Source: Vibrio aerogenes
Lineage (GTDB): Bacteria; Pseudomonadota; Gammaproteobacteria; Enterobacterales; Vibrionaceae
DNA length: 64,000 nt
Assembly: GCF_024346755.1 (NCBI RefSeq)
Contig: NZ_AP024861.1
Coordinates: 2,046,001-2,110,000 of the forward strand
Reading direction: 5' to 3'
The translations under genes and the position numbers were made by a program. The notes under the pieces are model-generated. The model saw only the letters and a list, made by a program, of their open reading frames with translations, made no database searches and had not been told where the DNA came from. Shown here piece by piece: positions 54,319 through 63,938 of the stretch. Position 1 is the stretch's first letter. Each line of letters begins with the position of its first letter.

Positions 54319-55986
54319 ATGAATCAAATCTCTATAAAATCAAGATTATATATTTTGGTATTGGTCCCACTCATCCTTTTGACGCTGGGAATGGCCTATC
54401 TGACAAACGTCAAGATGGCTGAATTAAGTCAGATGCAAATTCAGGATGTCCGAAAACAACTGGTTGCTTTAAAAGAAGATACTCTCAAAACTTATATAGA
54501 GATCATTGACTCTGCATTAATCCCCCTGAAAAAACAGAATGCATCCCGGGAGGAAGCCATAAAAAAATTATCCGGTATCAAATATGGCCAAAACGGATAC
54601 ATATTTGGTTATGACTCCAGAGGCAACCGGATATTTCAGGGTGACACAAATAAAGATATTGGCAAAAATTTCTGGGATGCGAGAGATACAAGAAACAATC
54701 TCTTTATTCAGGATATTATAAGAAATGGAAAAAATGGCGGTGGGTTCTCTCATTACTTTTTCCCGAAACCTGGCGGGAGCGTTGCAAAAGAAAAATGGAG
54801 TTACTCAATATATCAATCACAATGGGATATTATTATTGGAACTGGTTTTTATATTGATGACATCGATGACACAGTCGTGATGATGCAGCAGCTGTCTGAT
54901 AAAAAATCTGCCGAAAGCTTTGTTTCAATCCTTCTGTTATGCGGTGGAATTTCCGCGATCGTGGGCATATTTGGCTTTTTTATTGTTCGCAGTGTCTTAT
55001 CACCACTCAAACAATTTGACCACTCAATCGCAGAGTTTGCCAGTGGTCATGCAGATCTAACAGCCCGGATGCAAGCTTTTACGCTACCGGAATTCAATTC
55101 TCTCAGTACTAATTTCAACCAATTTGTTTCGACTCTTCAATCGATCATAAAAAGTGTTACAGAATCCAGTCTCACAATTTCCGGTGAAACAAAAACAATG
55201 ACCGAACAAGCCAATGAATCCGATCTGCTTGCACTCAGACAAAGAGAAGAGACAGAGCAGGTCGCCACAGCAATGACGGAAATGACAACGACTGCGAATG
55301 AAATATCACAGAATGCACACCAGGCGGCACAGTCAGCCCAGACAGTTGATAACAGAGCAAGAGACGCAATGCAGACGGTTTCTGATGCTGTAGACTCTGT
55401 CGGGAATCTTGCAGGCCAAATTGATCAGGCAAATTCTATTGTTTGCCGGCTTGCCGGGAATGTAAATGATATATCAGCTTCTCTGGATGTCATTCAGGAT
55501 ATTGCTGAACAAACGAACTTGCTTGCCTTAAATGCGGCGATTGAAGCGGCAAGGGCTGGTGAACAAGGACGGGGATTTGCTGTTGTGGCAGACGAAGTCA
55601 GAAAACTCGCAAGCCGGACTCAAACAAGTACCAGAGAAATTACCGATATACTGGAGCAATTAAAAGTTGCCACTAATGACGCTGTATCAGCTATGGATGA
55701 AAGTAAAGATCAGAGTGAACAAACGGTCACTCAGGCTAATTCAGCTGGTCAGGCGTTACAGGATATCATTCATGCCATTGAAATCATCATGGATATGAAT
55801 TCATTAATCGCCACAGCCACCAATGAACAAAATCATGTTGGCCAGGATATTTCACAGCGTATTGTGATCATCTCAGATCAGAGTTATCAGTCGGCCTCAC
55901 TAACAGAAAATACCCGTCGTATCAGTGATAAATTAAGCCACCAGGCAGAGGAACTGAAACAATTGATCAATAAATTTACTGTATAA
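54319..55986 (+). CDS. Methyl-accepting chemotaxis protein with single Cache domain
   Basis: 555 residues. TM1 at about 10–28. A periplasmic sCache_2 domain (about 35–190) contains [16 protein letters not shown] and [16 protein letters not shown]2 near 205–225 is followed by HAMP and the signalling domain with the tip [25 protein letters not shown] precedes the ATG. sCache receptors often sense small carboxylates; the ligand here is unknown. Confidence 0.95.
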   Translation: MNQISIKSRLYILVLVPLILLTLGMAYLTNVKMAELSQMQIQDVRKQLVALKEDTLKTYIEIIDSALIPLKKQNASREEAIKKLSGIKYGQNGYIFGYDSRGNRIFQGDTNKDIGKNFWDARDTRNNLFIQDIIRNGKNGGGFSHYFFPKPGGSVAKEKWSYSIYQSQWDIIIGTGFYIDDIDDTVVMMQQLSDKKSAESFVSILLLCGGISAIVGIFGFFIVRSVLSPLKQFDHSIAEFASGHADLTARMQAFTLPEFNSLSTNFNQFVSTLQSIIKSVTESSLTISGETKTMTEQANESDLLALRQREETEQVATAMTEMTTTANEISQNAHQAAQSAQTVDNRARDAMQTVSDAVDSVGNLAGQIDQANSIVCRLAGNVNDISASLDVIQDIAEQTNLLALNAAIEAARAGEQGRGFAVVADEVRKLASRTQTSTREITDILEQLKVATNDAVSAMDESKDQSEQTVTQANSAGQALQDIIHAIEIIMDMNSLIATATNEQNHVGQDISQRIVIISDQSYQSASLTENTRRISDKLSHQAEELKQLINKFTV

Positions 55987-56022
55987 GATGAAACAGAGGG
56001 GAACAACACAACGAAAAGACAC

Positions 56023-56046
56023 AAAAAAACCTGCTAAAAGCAGGCT
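56023..56046 (-). terminator. Terminator of the tRNA-Val operon
   Basis: GCCTGC / GCAGG(T) stem followed by TTTTTTT on the minus strand, five bases after the CCA end of the second tRNA. Confidence 0.9.
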
Positions 56047-56050
56047 TAAA

Positions 56051-56127
56051 TGGTGCGTCTGAGTGGACTCGAACCACCGACCCCCGCCATGTCAAGGCGA
56101 TACTCTAACCAACTGAGCTACAGACGC
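56051..56127 (-). tRNA. tRNA-Val (anticodon GAC), second copy
   Basis: 77 bases with encoded CCA. Acceptor GCGTCTG pairs with CAGACGC; anticodon loop TTGACAT gives GAC; T-arm GGTTCGAGTCC. Differs from the neighbouring copy by a compensated T–A for C–G pair in the acceptor stem. Confidence 0.97.
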
Positions 56128-56148
56128 ATAATTTGTTGTTCTGATGAA

Positions 56149-56225
56149 TGGTGCGTCCGAGTGGACTCGAACCACCGACCCCCGCCATGTCAAGGCGATA
56201 CTCTAACCAACTGAGCTACGGACGC
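56149..56225 (-). tRNA. tRNA-Val (anticodon GAC), first copy
   Basis: 77 bases with encoded CCA; acceptor GCGTCCG / CGGACGC, anticodon GAC. It is transcribed first; 21 bases separate the copies. Confidence 0.97.
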
Positions 56226-56245
56226 AACACTTGAGAACGGGATGG

Positions 56246-56274
56246 ATATTAGCGACAGTCGTATCAGAGTGCAA
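56246..56274 (-). promoter_or_regulatory. Promoter of the tRNA-Val operon
   Basis: On the minus strand: TTGCAC (-35), 17-base spacer, TAATAT (-10), about 20 bases before the first tRNA. The stretch between -10 and the tRNA is CCATCCCG-rich, as expected for a stringently controlled promoter. Confidence 0.7.
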
Positions 56275-56500
56275 GCAAAATTTATCTGCAAAATGACTGA
56301 TTGGTTTCAACTTCACCAATGTGATCTTTTTTTACTCAGAAGCACACTACATATTTGGCAGAGGTCATTTTTTTTTGCATCAATAAATCCGACGCACTTC
56401 TAATTTTGTGATATGCTCCCATAAATTCGGTTGAACTATTACAATGATTGCGTAACATACGCGAATCAACTGAAACTTGGATATAAAAGCGCATTACAAA

Positions 56501-57559
56501 ATGGATGACAGGTTACATACACAATCTCATACGTTCAGAACTTCTGTGCTTTCAGGGATCAGCTTATTTCTTACTATTCTTGCCTTGTTTCTGGCAATAT
56601 TTCACTTTGTCTACCAGAACGAATACTGGCTTGCTCTGGGAGAATGTATTCTTTCCATCTACTCCGGTTTTATCTATACCAAAATCAAGCAAGGCCGGTA
56701 CTCCAGAACAAGTGTTCTGTATTATGCTTATTATCTGATTTTTATTTTTGGTATAGGAAATTATCTTGAACCTATTAGCCAGGGTCTGTTTGTATGGAGC
56801 TGTTTTGCCCCCATCACGCTTTATCTCTTGCTGGGTATCAGACATGGGATGTATGCAACCGGTGTATTTTTAATTGCACAATTTATATTGGTTGCAATTA
56901 AGTTCAGCCATAATCAGACTTACGATATTTTAAGCCTGATGTTCAATTTGACTTTATGCTACTGTGGGATATGGGTCATTTCTCATCTGTATGAATCGAA
57001 CAGATATCATACCGAAAACTCTCTGCTATATTTAGCCTCACGTGACTCACTTACAGGCACTCATAATCGTCTGTCACTGGCTACTTTCTTTTCTCATTTT
57101 ACCCAGAAGAAAAACGACAAAGAACAACTGTGCCTGCTTATTCTGGATATTGATTTCTTCAAACAGATCAATGATCAATTCGGACATGATGTGGGTGATA
57201 AAGTATTAATCGAAATCAGCTTGCTAATCAGCCGGATTGTTGGAGATAACAATTTGTTCCGAATCGGAGGAGAAGAGTTTTGTGTCACTTTGTGTGACAA
57301 AGATATCAACGAAGCGCGTCATATAGGCGAGAAGTTATGTAATTCAGTCGGCGATCATATTTTTAATGTTGGCAACAATAATCTGCATTTAACATTAAGT
57401 ATCGGTATTTGCCAATACCGTGACGGAGATAATCTTTCAGACATACTAAAACTCGCAGATATAGAACTCTACAAAGCCAAACAAAATGGAAGAAACCAAG
57501 TCAAAATATGCCAAATGCCTTATGAAATACATCAGGAAAAACAGTCAGACTCAGTGTGA
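56501..57559 (+). CDS. Membrane-bound diguanylate cyclase
   Basis: 352 residues from the ATG at 56501 (a TTG at 56477 would add eight). Six hydrophobic segments in the first ~180 residues form an integral-membrane sensor. A GGDEF domain follows with SRDSLTGTHNRLSL and the active-site RIGGEEFCVTL, so it should make c-di-GMP from GTP. The residues before the active site (VGDNNLF) do not fit the usual RxxD inhibitory site. No phosphodiesterase domain. Confidence 0.93.
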   Translation: MDDRLHTQSHTFRTSVLSGISLFLTILALFLAIFHFVYQNEYWLALGECILSIYSGFIYTKIKQGRYSRTSVLYYAYYLIFIFGIGNYLEPISQGLFVWSCFAPITLYLLLGIRHGMYATGVFLIAQFILVAIKFSHNQTYDILSLMFNLTLCYCGIWVISHLYESNRYHTENSLLYLASRDSLTGTHNRLSLATFFSHFTQKKNDKEQLCLLILDIDFFKQINDQFGHDVGDKVLIEISLLISRIVGDNNLFRIGGEEFCVTLCDKDINEARHIGEKLCNSVGDHIFNVGNNNLHLTLSIGICQYRDGDNLSDILKLADIELYKAKQNGRNQVKICQMPYEIHQEKQSDSV

Positions 57560-57574
57560 GCCCAACTCCTTCTC

Positions 57575-58261
57575 CTAAACCACTTCTTCACTTTCGTTTT
57601 CGATATCGTCATCCTCAAAAACCACATTGTAATTTTCAACATAATTACACTGAGGCTGACGACTGCAGGTAAAAAACCTTCGGCCTTTAAATTCACCCTG
57701 ACTTGCGACTCTGACAACCATCGGGCTACCACACTTCTTACAAAACCGGACTTCTTTATCCGGCTCAATCAAATCAATATGTGTTGCCAGTAACCGCCTT
57801 AATTTGCTCACCTGATAGCTGTAACGAATATTAGTACCAATGAGAGGAATGTTTGCAGAGCGGCAAACATGAAGTAATAATTTTTCCCGCTCAGCTTTTG
57901 GCTTATTCAGTGTTTTTCCGTTATCCAGTTCAATCACAGCACGTGGTTCAAAAGTCCTTGGATCACAGACCACAAACTGAAAATAGTGCTTTGCAATTCT
58001 GTTGGTTGCAATAAAGCGATCTTTCTTTTTTCTGATACCCACAGGGACAAGGAGTTGTGCCATATTCACCTTAGCAAAGACAACCCCATGTTCTCCCACT
58101 GCATCCGTCAACGCACGATAAAAAGTGCTTTCAGCTGCCGTTAAGACAGGTGAATGATTCCGGTAGGTATAGTCTTTGGTATTATCATCTTTAATTAGAT
58201 ATTTTTGTGCAAACAGAAAAAATAAAACCAACAAAGCAACAATGATAAATATATTCAACAT
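57575..58261 (-). CDS. DUF2726 protein with topoisomerase-type zinc ribbon
   Basis: 228 residues. One N-terminal membrane segment (FIIVALLVLFFLFAQKYLI). A central DUF2726 domain has FYRALTDAVGEHGVVFAKV and PRAVIELDNGKTL, which may be a nuclease-like fold. A C-terminal four-cysteine zinc ribbon reads FCKKCGSPMVVRV and FFTCSRQPQCNY. Function unknown; nucleic-acid binding is likely from the domains. It converges with the diguanylate cyclase gene. Confidence 0.88.
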   Translation of the reverse strand: MLNIFIIVALLVLFFLFAQKYLIKDDNTKDYTYRNHSPVLTAAESTFYRALTDAVGEHGVVFAKVNMAQLLVPVGIRKKKDRFIATNRIAKHYFQFVVCDPRTFEPRAVIELDNGKTLNKPKAEREKLLLHVCRSANIPLIGTNIRYSYQVSKLRRLLATHIDLIEPDKEVRFCKKCGSPMVVRVASQGEFKGRRFFTCSRQPQCNYVENYNVVFEDDDIENESEEVV

Positions 58262-58313
58262 CGTACCTGTCTACTCCTGCTCTGCGGCACATTAAATATA
58301 TCAAGCGATTGCA

Positions 58314-59303
58314 TTAGTCATCCAAATCAAAAATATATTTGTCCATCATAGAAACCATTCTCCCTATTTCTGGTTTCGTGATTGTATCATTCGCTCCCAG
58401 AGACATCGCTTTATGACGGTTATCATCACTCATCAAAGAGGAAAACATCACAATTGGAGTATCACGGAATACTTCCATATCTCTGAGGCGTTTCACCAAA
58501 TGCATGCCATCCATCCGGGGCATTTCAACATCGGTCACCACAGCATTGATCAATTCAGAAACAGGAACGCCTTCAGCATCTGCTGAACCTTTGATATTCA
58601 TGAGTTTTTCATAAGCTTCGCCACCGTCTTTACAAGCGATAATATTGTATCCGGCAGAACTCAACGTATCCTGAATGAGACTCCGGATAAAGGCTGAATC
58701 ATCAACAACCATCACCGTCTTCGCATTACGTTTTGAGACCATCTTCTGATTCAGATTTACACTTCTGTCGACTGTAACATCGTACTTTTCCATACTCAGT
58801 TCAGGATTGATGTCCGCAATAATTTTCTCGAAGTCCAGAATCATGATCAGCCGCCCTTCTTTGCGTACAACGGCAACAACACAGTCTTGTTCCCCGGCCT
58901 CAAGAAACTGACTGGGAGACTCGACGTCATTCCAGGAAATACGGTGAATACGGCTGACATTATCAATCAAAAAGCCATTCGTCATCCGGTTAAAATCCGT
59001 CACAATGACATATTTACTCTGAATCCCGTTCGCTTTTGGTATTTCCAGCCAGCCGGCAAGGTCAACTAAAGGTGTCAGTATCTCCCGTGAAGAAAAAACA
59101 CCGATCATATGCGGCTGAGCATTTGGATAATCAGTCGTCTCAGGTACACGAATTACTTCTCTGACTTTAGCAACGTTAATGCCGTAGTAGCACCTTTTCG
59201 TTCCCCCTTCTGGCAACTGTTTTTCTAAATGGAACTCAATAATTTCGAGTTCGTTTGTTCCGCTTTCGGTTAAAATTGAACTTGTTGAATGATTTTGATC
59301 CAT
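58314..59303 (-). CDS. cheV: Chemotaxis coupling protein CheV
   Basis: 329 residues. N-terminal CheW-like domain (FHLEKQLPEGGTKRCYYGIN, later GVFSSREILTPLVDLAGWL) and C-terminal receiver domain (VMVVDDSAFIRSLIQDTL, VTDVEMPRMDGMHLVKRL with the phosphoacceptor Asp, and KPEIGR). It couples receptors to CheA and adapts through phosphorylation. Not in a chemotaxis operon here, which is common for cheV in Vibrio. Confidence 0.95.
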   Translation of the reverse strand: MDQNHSTSSILTESGTNELEIIEFHLEKQLPEGGTKRCYYGINVAKVREVIRVPETTDYPNAQPHMIGVFSSREILTPLVDLAGWLEIPKANGIQSKYVIVTDFNRMTNGFLIDNVSRIHRISWNDVESPSQFLEAGEQDCVVAVVRKEGRLIMILDFEKIIADINPELSMEKYDVTVDRSVNLNQKMVSKRNAKTVMVVDDSAFIRSLIQDTLSSAGYNIIACKDGGEAYEKLMNIKGSADAEGVPVSELINAVVTDVEMPRMDGMHLVKRLRDMEVFRDTPIVMFSSLMSDDNRHKAMSLGANDTITKPEIGRMVSMMDKYIFDLDD

Positions 59304-59717
59304 ACCACTCTGCTTCTTCTGAATGTTTTTAAACAGGATAATTAAAACGCAATGGTGTCTTTTCTCATTATTATCCTATTATCAACGATTAACCATGTTT
59401 TTCCTAAAATTATTTTTAAGAATTGAGCATCTCAGCCCTTTACCCGCCTTGTAATCTGCCGAAAATTAATCATTTATCGATTTACATATTAATTCAGTGC
59501 CATAGCATATCACCAAATCTCACTGAACACCGCGTATGCAGGTTGTTGGGCCTCGTCATTCCATCTCGTACAGAGGTCACAAATTCTGATGAATATCGTA
59601 GAAAAGTCCTCCTGTATTTCTCATTAAACACCGAGAGGTTGTATAATTTTTATACACACCCGTGTAATCATAATTACAATGAAAAAACGTCAGGAAATCA
59701 CATGAGAGGGAAAATAT

Positions 59718-59942
59718 ATGACACGTGATGAGCTAGGAATTTGCTTATCCAGAGACATGCTGGTTAATCATTTAGAATCCACGTTCACCTGCATTCGTGC
59801 CTACAAAGCAGAGGCTGATACTGATGACATACACATTCAGCTTGAGTATGCACAAATGAAGGGCAGAGATGTTCTTGTATCAATGAAAGGGACACGAAAA
59901 TTAACCTGGAGAGCAGATTTCATCTGCCCCAGTCTGAAGTAA
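59718..59942 (+). CDS. Small hypothetical protein
   Basis: 74 residues starting MTRDELGICLSRDMLVNHLE. GAGGG lies 7 bases before the ATG, a strong site that supports it as real. No membrane segment or recognised domain. The 414-base gap before it (59304–59717) holds no feature I can support. Confidence 0.55.
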   Translation: MTRDELGICLSRDMLVNHLESTFTCIRAYKAEADTDDIHIQLEYAQMKGRDVLVSMKGTRKLTWRADFICPSLK

Positions 59943-60159
59943 GAATAAGCAAAAATACTCCAGATCACTTTCTTGATATCAAAGTAGCATCAGCTCATAT
60001 AACGTAGCCAGTGTGATCACAAATACACTGGCACGTTTGTCTGTTAACTGTATCACGTCCATTTATACCATATCGAAATAAAAATCATTTTTTTATACCG
60101 TAATCAACTGTCTATTTTGTGATTTTCTATCGACATGTTACCTGGTTTCAGTTAAGTTT

Positions 60160-60175
60160 AGCAGTATAGACGTCC
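60160..60175. promoter_or_regulatory. Candidate MetJ operator upstream of metA
   Basis: AGCAGTAT followed by AGACGTCC; the second is 7 of 8 of the met box AGACGTCT. It lies 25–40 bases before the metA start, overlapping the likely promoter. Confidence 0.6.
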
Positions 60176-60199
60176 AAATAATTTTATAGAGAGTTTACT

Positions 60200-61141
60200 G
60201 TGCCAATCAAGATTCCTGATCAACTCCCCGCAATTGATATTCTCAAAAATGAAAATATCTTTATCATGCATGAGTCAAGAGCTTCAACTCAGGAAATCCG
60301 CCCGCTAAAAGTGTTAATTTTGAATTTAATGCCAAAAAAAATTGAGACTGAAACACATTTTCTCCGGCTTTTGTCAAACAGTCCTCTGCAAATTGACATT
60401 GAATTATTACGTATTGATAACCGTCCAAGCCGCAATACCCCAGAAGAGCATCTGAACATGTTCTACAGACAATTTGAATTAGTTCAGGATCGCAATTTTG
60501 ACGGATTAATCATTACAGGCGCGCCTTTAGGGCTGGTTGAATTTGAAGATGTCGTGTATTGGAAGCATCTGGAGACGATCATCAGATGGGCGAAAACGCA
60601 TGTAACTTCGACTATGTATGTTTGCTGGGCAGCTCAGGCAGGCCTGAATTTACTCTATGGTTTAAAAAAGCAGACCCTGAAAGAAAAATTGTCTGGTGTT
60701 TATACACACTCAATCGCAAATTCATTTCACCCGCTATTAAGGGGGTTTGATGACTCTTTTCTTGCACCCCATTCCCGTTATGCCAACTTCCCGGTTGATT
60801 TCATTCAGGATAACACTGATTTAGATATCTTGGTCACATCAGATGAAGCAGGTGTTTATCTTGCAGCAAGTCCGGATAAACGACATGTATTTGTCACAGG
60901 TCACCCAGAATATGATGCAACGACACTGCACAATGAATATATCCGGGATTTAGGTGAAGGCTTAGAGCCACCAATTCCTGTCCGCTACTATCCGAATGAC
61001 AACCCGGATAACCCGCCCAGTGCCAGCTGGAGAAGCCATGGTCATCTTTTGTTTTCAAACTGGCTAAACTATTGTGTGTATCAGCAAACACCTTATGACT
61101 TGGAGCACTTTAGCGAAGACAAATTTACAAAAGACGACTGA
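60200..61141 (+). CDS. metA: Homoserine O-succinyl/acetyltransferase
   Basis: 313 residues; acylates homoserine in the first committed step to methionine. Start is a GTG ([20 protein letters not shown] is the family start). The catalytic cysteine is in [15 protein letters not shown], and His/Glu are in [31 protein letters not shown] is a further hallmark. Whether succinyl- or acetyl-CoA is used cannot be told with certainty. Together with metE/metR it forms a MetJ-controlled set in this window. Confidence 0.96.
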   Translation: MPIKIPDQLPAIDILKNENIFIMHESRASTQEIRPLKVLILNLMPKKIETETHFLRLLSNSPLQIDIELLRIDNRPSRNTPEEHLNMFYRQFELVQDRNFDGLIITGAPLGLVEFEDVVYWKHLETIIRWAKTHVTSTMYVCWAAQAGLNLLYGLKKQTLKEKLSGVYTHSIANSFHPLLRGFDDSFLAPHSRYANFPVDFIQDNTDLDILVTSDEAGVYLAASPDKRHVFVTGHPEYDATTLHNEYIRDLGEGLEPPIPVRYYPNDNPDNPPSASWRSHGHLLFSNWLNYCVYQQTPYDLEHFSEDKFTKDD

Positions 61142-61158
61142 CATCACTTATTTCCATG

Positions 61159-61187
61159 AATTGCAGTCATTACTGATGACTGCAATT
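61159..61187. terminator. Hairpin after metA
   Basis: AATTGCAGTCAT / ATGACTGCAATT, a perfect 12-bp stem with a 5-base loop, 17 bases past the stop. No T run follows, so it may be a processing or weak termination site. Confidence 0.65.
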
Positions 61188-61285
61188 GACTTCTGCTCCT
61201 TCACATTCAGATACCTCGCGTTGTCAGCTTCAAACAGACTCTGTATAAAATGTTTAATTCTCAGGTATGTTTAATATGATACGAC

Positions 61286-61843
61286 ATGAAAAAAAGCATT
61301 TTACTTAGTCTTTGCCTTCTTTGTTCCTGCACCACAACACACCAATCCAAACAAACAGAGATATCTACAGCAGATGCACGGATCTCTCTGGGTGTCGCAT
61401 ATTTACAGAATAACCAGCGTGAGCATGCCAGAAGTAACCTGCTAAAAGCAGAAAAAGCGGCACCAGAATATATTGGTACACTCATGGCAATGGCTTACTA
61501 TTATGATTTTATCGGTGAAATGACTCAGGCATCTCAGACATACCTTCAGGCTTTGAGTATCTATCCAAAACAACCCGATTTGCTCAATAACTATGGGACT
61601 TTTTTGTGTAAACACGGGCACTATAAAGCTGCACTGAACTATTTTCAGAAGGCATACATACAAACGGATTACATCAAAGTTGCAGATAGTCTGGAAAATG
61701 CCGGACTCTGTGCTTTCAGAGCAGGCAAAATATCAATGGCCCAAAAAATGTTCAAACAAGCTATCAGCTATGAGCCGGACAAAAAAGTTTCACACTTTTA
61801 TCTGATATACATAGAAAATGGAAAAAGAGGAACGCACGACTGA
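61286..61843 (+). CDS. TPR lipoprotein resembling type IV pilus factor PilW/PilF
   Basis: 185 residues. Lipoprotein signal MKKSILLSLCLLCSCTTTHQ with a likely lipidated cysteine near residue 15. TPR repeats follow: ISLGVAYLQNNQREHARSNL, AMAYYYDFIGEMTQASQTYL, LNNYGTFLCKHGHYKAALNY (the NNYGxFLC run is typical of PilW/PilF) and GLCAFRAGKISMAQKMF. Typical PilW is about 250 residues and lies in another operon, so this may be a shorter paralogue. Weak ribosome binding site. Confidence 0.75.
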   Translation: MKKSILLSLCLLCSCTTTHQSKQTEISTADARISLGVAYLQNNQREHARSNLLKAEKAAPEYIGTLMAMAYYYDFIGEMTQASQTYLQALSIYPKQPDLLNNYGTFLCKHGHYKAALNYFQKAYIQTDYIKVADSLENAGLCAFRAGKISMAQKMFKQAISYEPDKKVSHFYLIYIENGKRGTHD

Positions 61844-61929
61844 ACACCCGTATGAAACATCTGATGCTCCAGAGCGGGTTTAAATCAAATACAAAAAGTA
61901 AAACAGCAGACAAAATAAACCTGATCACC

Positions 61930-62160
61930 TCATTTGTGTTTGTTTGTTTTTTTGTCCTGAGCACTCTGACTCTTTTTGCGCGTTGTATAATGCTGACGTC
62001 TGCGTTTTAAAATCTTCTGCTTTCGTTGAATACGGCGATATTCCTTATATATCATCCAGATAAATGCAATAATTCCGACACTGAAAAGCACACCGAAAAA
62101 AAACAGCAGAGGTCCACATACCCAGTCAGGCTCACATGGTAAGTAAATCTCAAATTCCAC
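61930..62160 (-). CDS. Small single-pass membrane protein
   Basis: 76 residues from a GTG at 62160, chosen because AGGAGG lies 9 bases upstream; an ATG at 62205 has no such site. Two early cysteines (YLPCEPDWVCGP), one membrane segment (LLFFFGVLFSVGIIAFIWMI), and a long Lys/Arg/Gln-rich cytoplasmic tail. Function unknown. The following gap (62161–62394) shows nothing clear. Confidence 0.6.
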   Translation of the reverse strand: MEFEIYLPCEPDWVCGPLLFFFGVLFSVGIIAFIWMIYKEYRRIQRKQKILKRRRQHYTTRKKSQSAQDKKTNKHK

Positions 62161-62394
62161 TATTTCTGCCCTCCTTTCCTGTGTAACCACAGGCAAATAA
62201 CCCATAACTCAGTACAACTATCTGTATTATAGATAAAAGCACAGCAATCAAGGCTCTGAAAACATACACCGATCATAAAATGATCAAATGATTACAAATA
62301 ATCAGATGACATCATCTGAGCCTATAACTTTACCGGCTGGAATGTTAATCTTCTCCCCTCGCTGATACATTAAAACATTTTCCGGATCACAATC

Positions 62395-62970
62395 ATGAAT
62401 CTATCAAAATTGACCCCTTCTGTTTTTAGTCATTTATATAAGGATATTGTTGAATTTCGCCTGACATTCGACTTACCGGTTGAACAACCAGAAAGTCTTG
62501 ATCAGGCAGCCGATACCTTACATACCTCTTTAGCAATTGAAGAACTAACTGAACTGGCTGATGCGACAGATAAAACTGAGCAAGCTGATGCGATTATCGA
62601 TACAGTTTACGTACTGATGGGCCGGCTGGTTCATCTGGGTGACGATGCTCCTGAAAAAAATATCGGTATTAGCTATCTGATCGATTTACTGCTTAACGTC
62701 GCAGAACACCGGCAGATTGATTTTATTCCGTGTTGGAATGAGGTCCATAGCTCAAACATGAGTAAGGTGTGTAAAAATCAGGAAGAATATCAAGCGACTG
62801 AACAGTTTTATGCGCAACAGGGTATCCGGCTGTTACCGGTCGAAAAAGGCCACTACATCATCGCAAAATGTGCTGAAGACTTTAGCAATGATGAAAAAAC
62901 GATTCGTAAAGGGAAAGTCTTAAAATCTGTCAATTATCGTCCTGCTGATCTTGAACCACTGACAAAATAA
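62395..62970 (+). CDS. MazG/HisE-like nucleotide pyrophosphohydrolase
   Basis: 191 residues. The all-alpha NTP pyrophosphohydrolase metal motif is visible as IEELTELADATDKTEQADAI followed by IDTVYVLMG (EExxE…DxxxD type). A later part has WNEVHSSNMSKVCKNQEE. Relatives hydrolyse non-canonical nucleotides or phosphoribosyl-ATP; the substrate here is unknown. Confidence 0.8.
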   Translation: MNLSKLTPSVFSHLYKDIVEFRLTFDLPVEQPESLDQAADTLHTSLAIEELTELADATDKTEQADAIIDTVYVLMGRLVHLGDDAPEKNIGISYLIDLLLNVAEHRQIDFIPCWNEVHSSNMSKVCKNQEEYQATEQFYAQQGIRLLPVEKGHYIIAKCAEDFSNDEKTIRKGKVLKSVNYRPADLEPLTK

Positions 62971-63000
62971 AAAAAAGGCCACCTTGCTTCGCAAGGTGGC
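62969..63000 (-). terminator. Terminator of the btuCD transcript
   Basis: GCCACCTTGC / GCAAGGTGGC perfect 10-bp stem with a 3-base loop, and TTTTTTTT on the minus strand. It lies about 180 bases past the btuD stop; the bases between (63001–63182) show nothing clear. Confidence 0.85.
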
Positions 63001-63182
63001 TAAGGAGACTATAAAAAGCCTAACAAGAACGAGAATGTATCGATCTTATTAATGCGATTAGCGTGCCAAAAAAACAAAAACCTATAAGCATATGATTTTA
63101 TTCACTTTTAATAACATTAGTATTTCAAACTAAAAACCTTTCAATCAATCCCTGCGCCACTTTTGTGCTTCATGCACCAAAA

Positions 63183-63938
63183 CTAATCGAACAGTAAATA
63201 AGATTTTCCTTTTATATCAACAGCCTGTACATCTGTTTGAAATATGTCTTTAATCGATTCACTATTCAGTACTTCTTTTGGTCGTCCTGAACGATACAAA
63301 ATTCCCTGATTCAGCAATACAACCTGACTTGCATTCTTGTATGTCCTGTTCAGATCATGATTTGCCATCAGTATAGTGATCCCCATGGCTCTGACCTCAG
63401 CCAGTAAATCATACATGAGCTTTTCCTGCCCGACATCTAACGCTGATGCGGGTTCATCCAAAATCAGATATTGCCCCTCAGGATTCAGGGAAGGCCAAAT
63501 TTGCAAACAGCTTCCAGCCAAACGAACCCGCTGCCATTCACCACCAGAAATATGATGAATGGAACGGGCCAGTTTATCCTGCAGATTTAATCGTCCACAC
63601 AAATAATGAATGACGTCAGAAATTTTTTTCTGATCAGCTATGACTGAATCAGGTATAGACAAAGTGAGGTAATGATAAACATCCACCGCAAAAACCGGAC
63701 GTTCATTCTGAGCAAGATATGCCCGGCGAACCGCTAAATCCTGAGTTGTTAAACAGGAAATATCGTCAGTCCCAAAACAGACCTGCCCCTGATATGACAT
63801 CATACCGGCCAAAGCAGCCAGTAAGGTACTCTTTCCGCTGCCATTTGGTCCGACGATATGAAGGAAACTCCCAGGCTCACACTGAAAACTCATCGGCAGC
63901 AAGCGGGTTCCGACATGAAGATTATTCACGTGAATCAT
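63183..63938 (-). CDS. btuD: Vitamin B12 ABC transporter ATPase
   Basis: 251 residues. Walker A GPNGSGKST, Q-loop YLAQNERPVFAVDVYHYLTL, signature HISGGEWQRVRLAG, Walker B YLILDEPASALDVGQ and H-loop MANHDL. The FecCD-type ATPase pattern and the overlap with a BtuC-like permease end identify BtuD. It powers cobalamin import with BtuC and BtuF. Confidence 0.92.
   Translation of the reverse strand: MIHVNNLHVGTRLLPMSFQCEPGSFLHIVGPNGSGKSTLLAALAGMMSYQGQVCFGTDDISCLTTQDLAVRRAYLAQNERPVFAVDVYHYLTLSIPDSVIADQKKISDVIHYLCGRLNLQDKLARSIHHISGGEWQRVRLAGSCLQIWPSLNPEGQYLILDEPASALDVGQEKLMYDLLAEVRAMGITILMANHDLNRTYKNASQVVLLNQGILYRSGRPKEVLNSESIKDIFQTDVQAVDIKGKSYLLFD

Noticed and set aside
59423..59728. 101-codon ORF before the small hypothetical gene
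   Set aside because: No ribosome binding site, odd composition, and it runs into the better-supported gene at 59718 in another frame.
60028..60045. TGGCACG as a possible sigma-54 promoter
   Set aside because: The required TTGC element at -12 is missing (TCTG instead).
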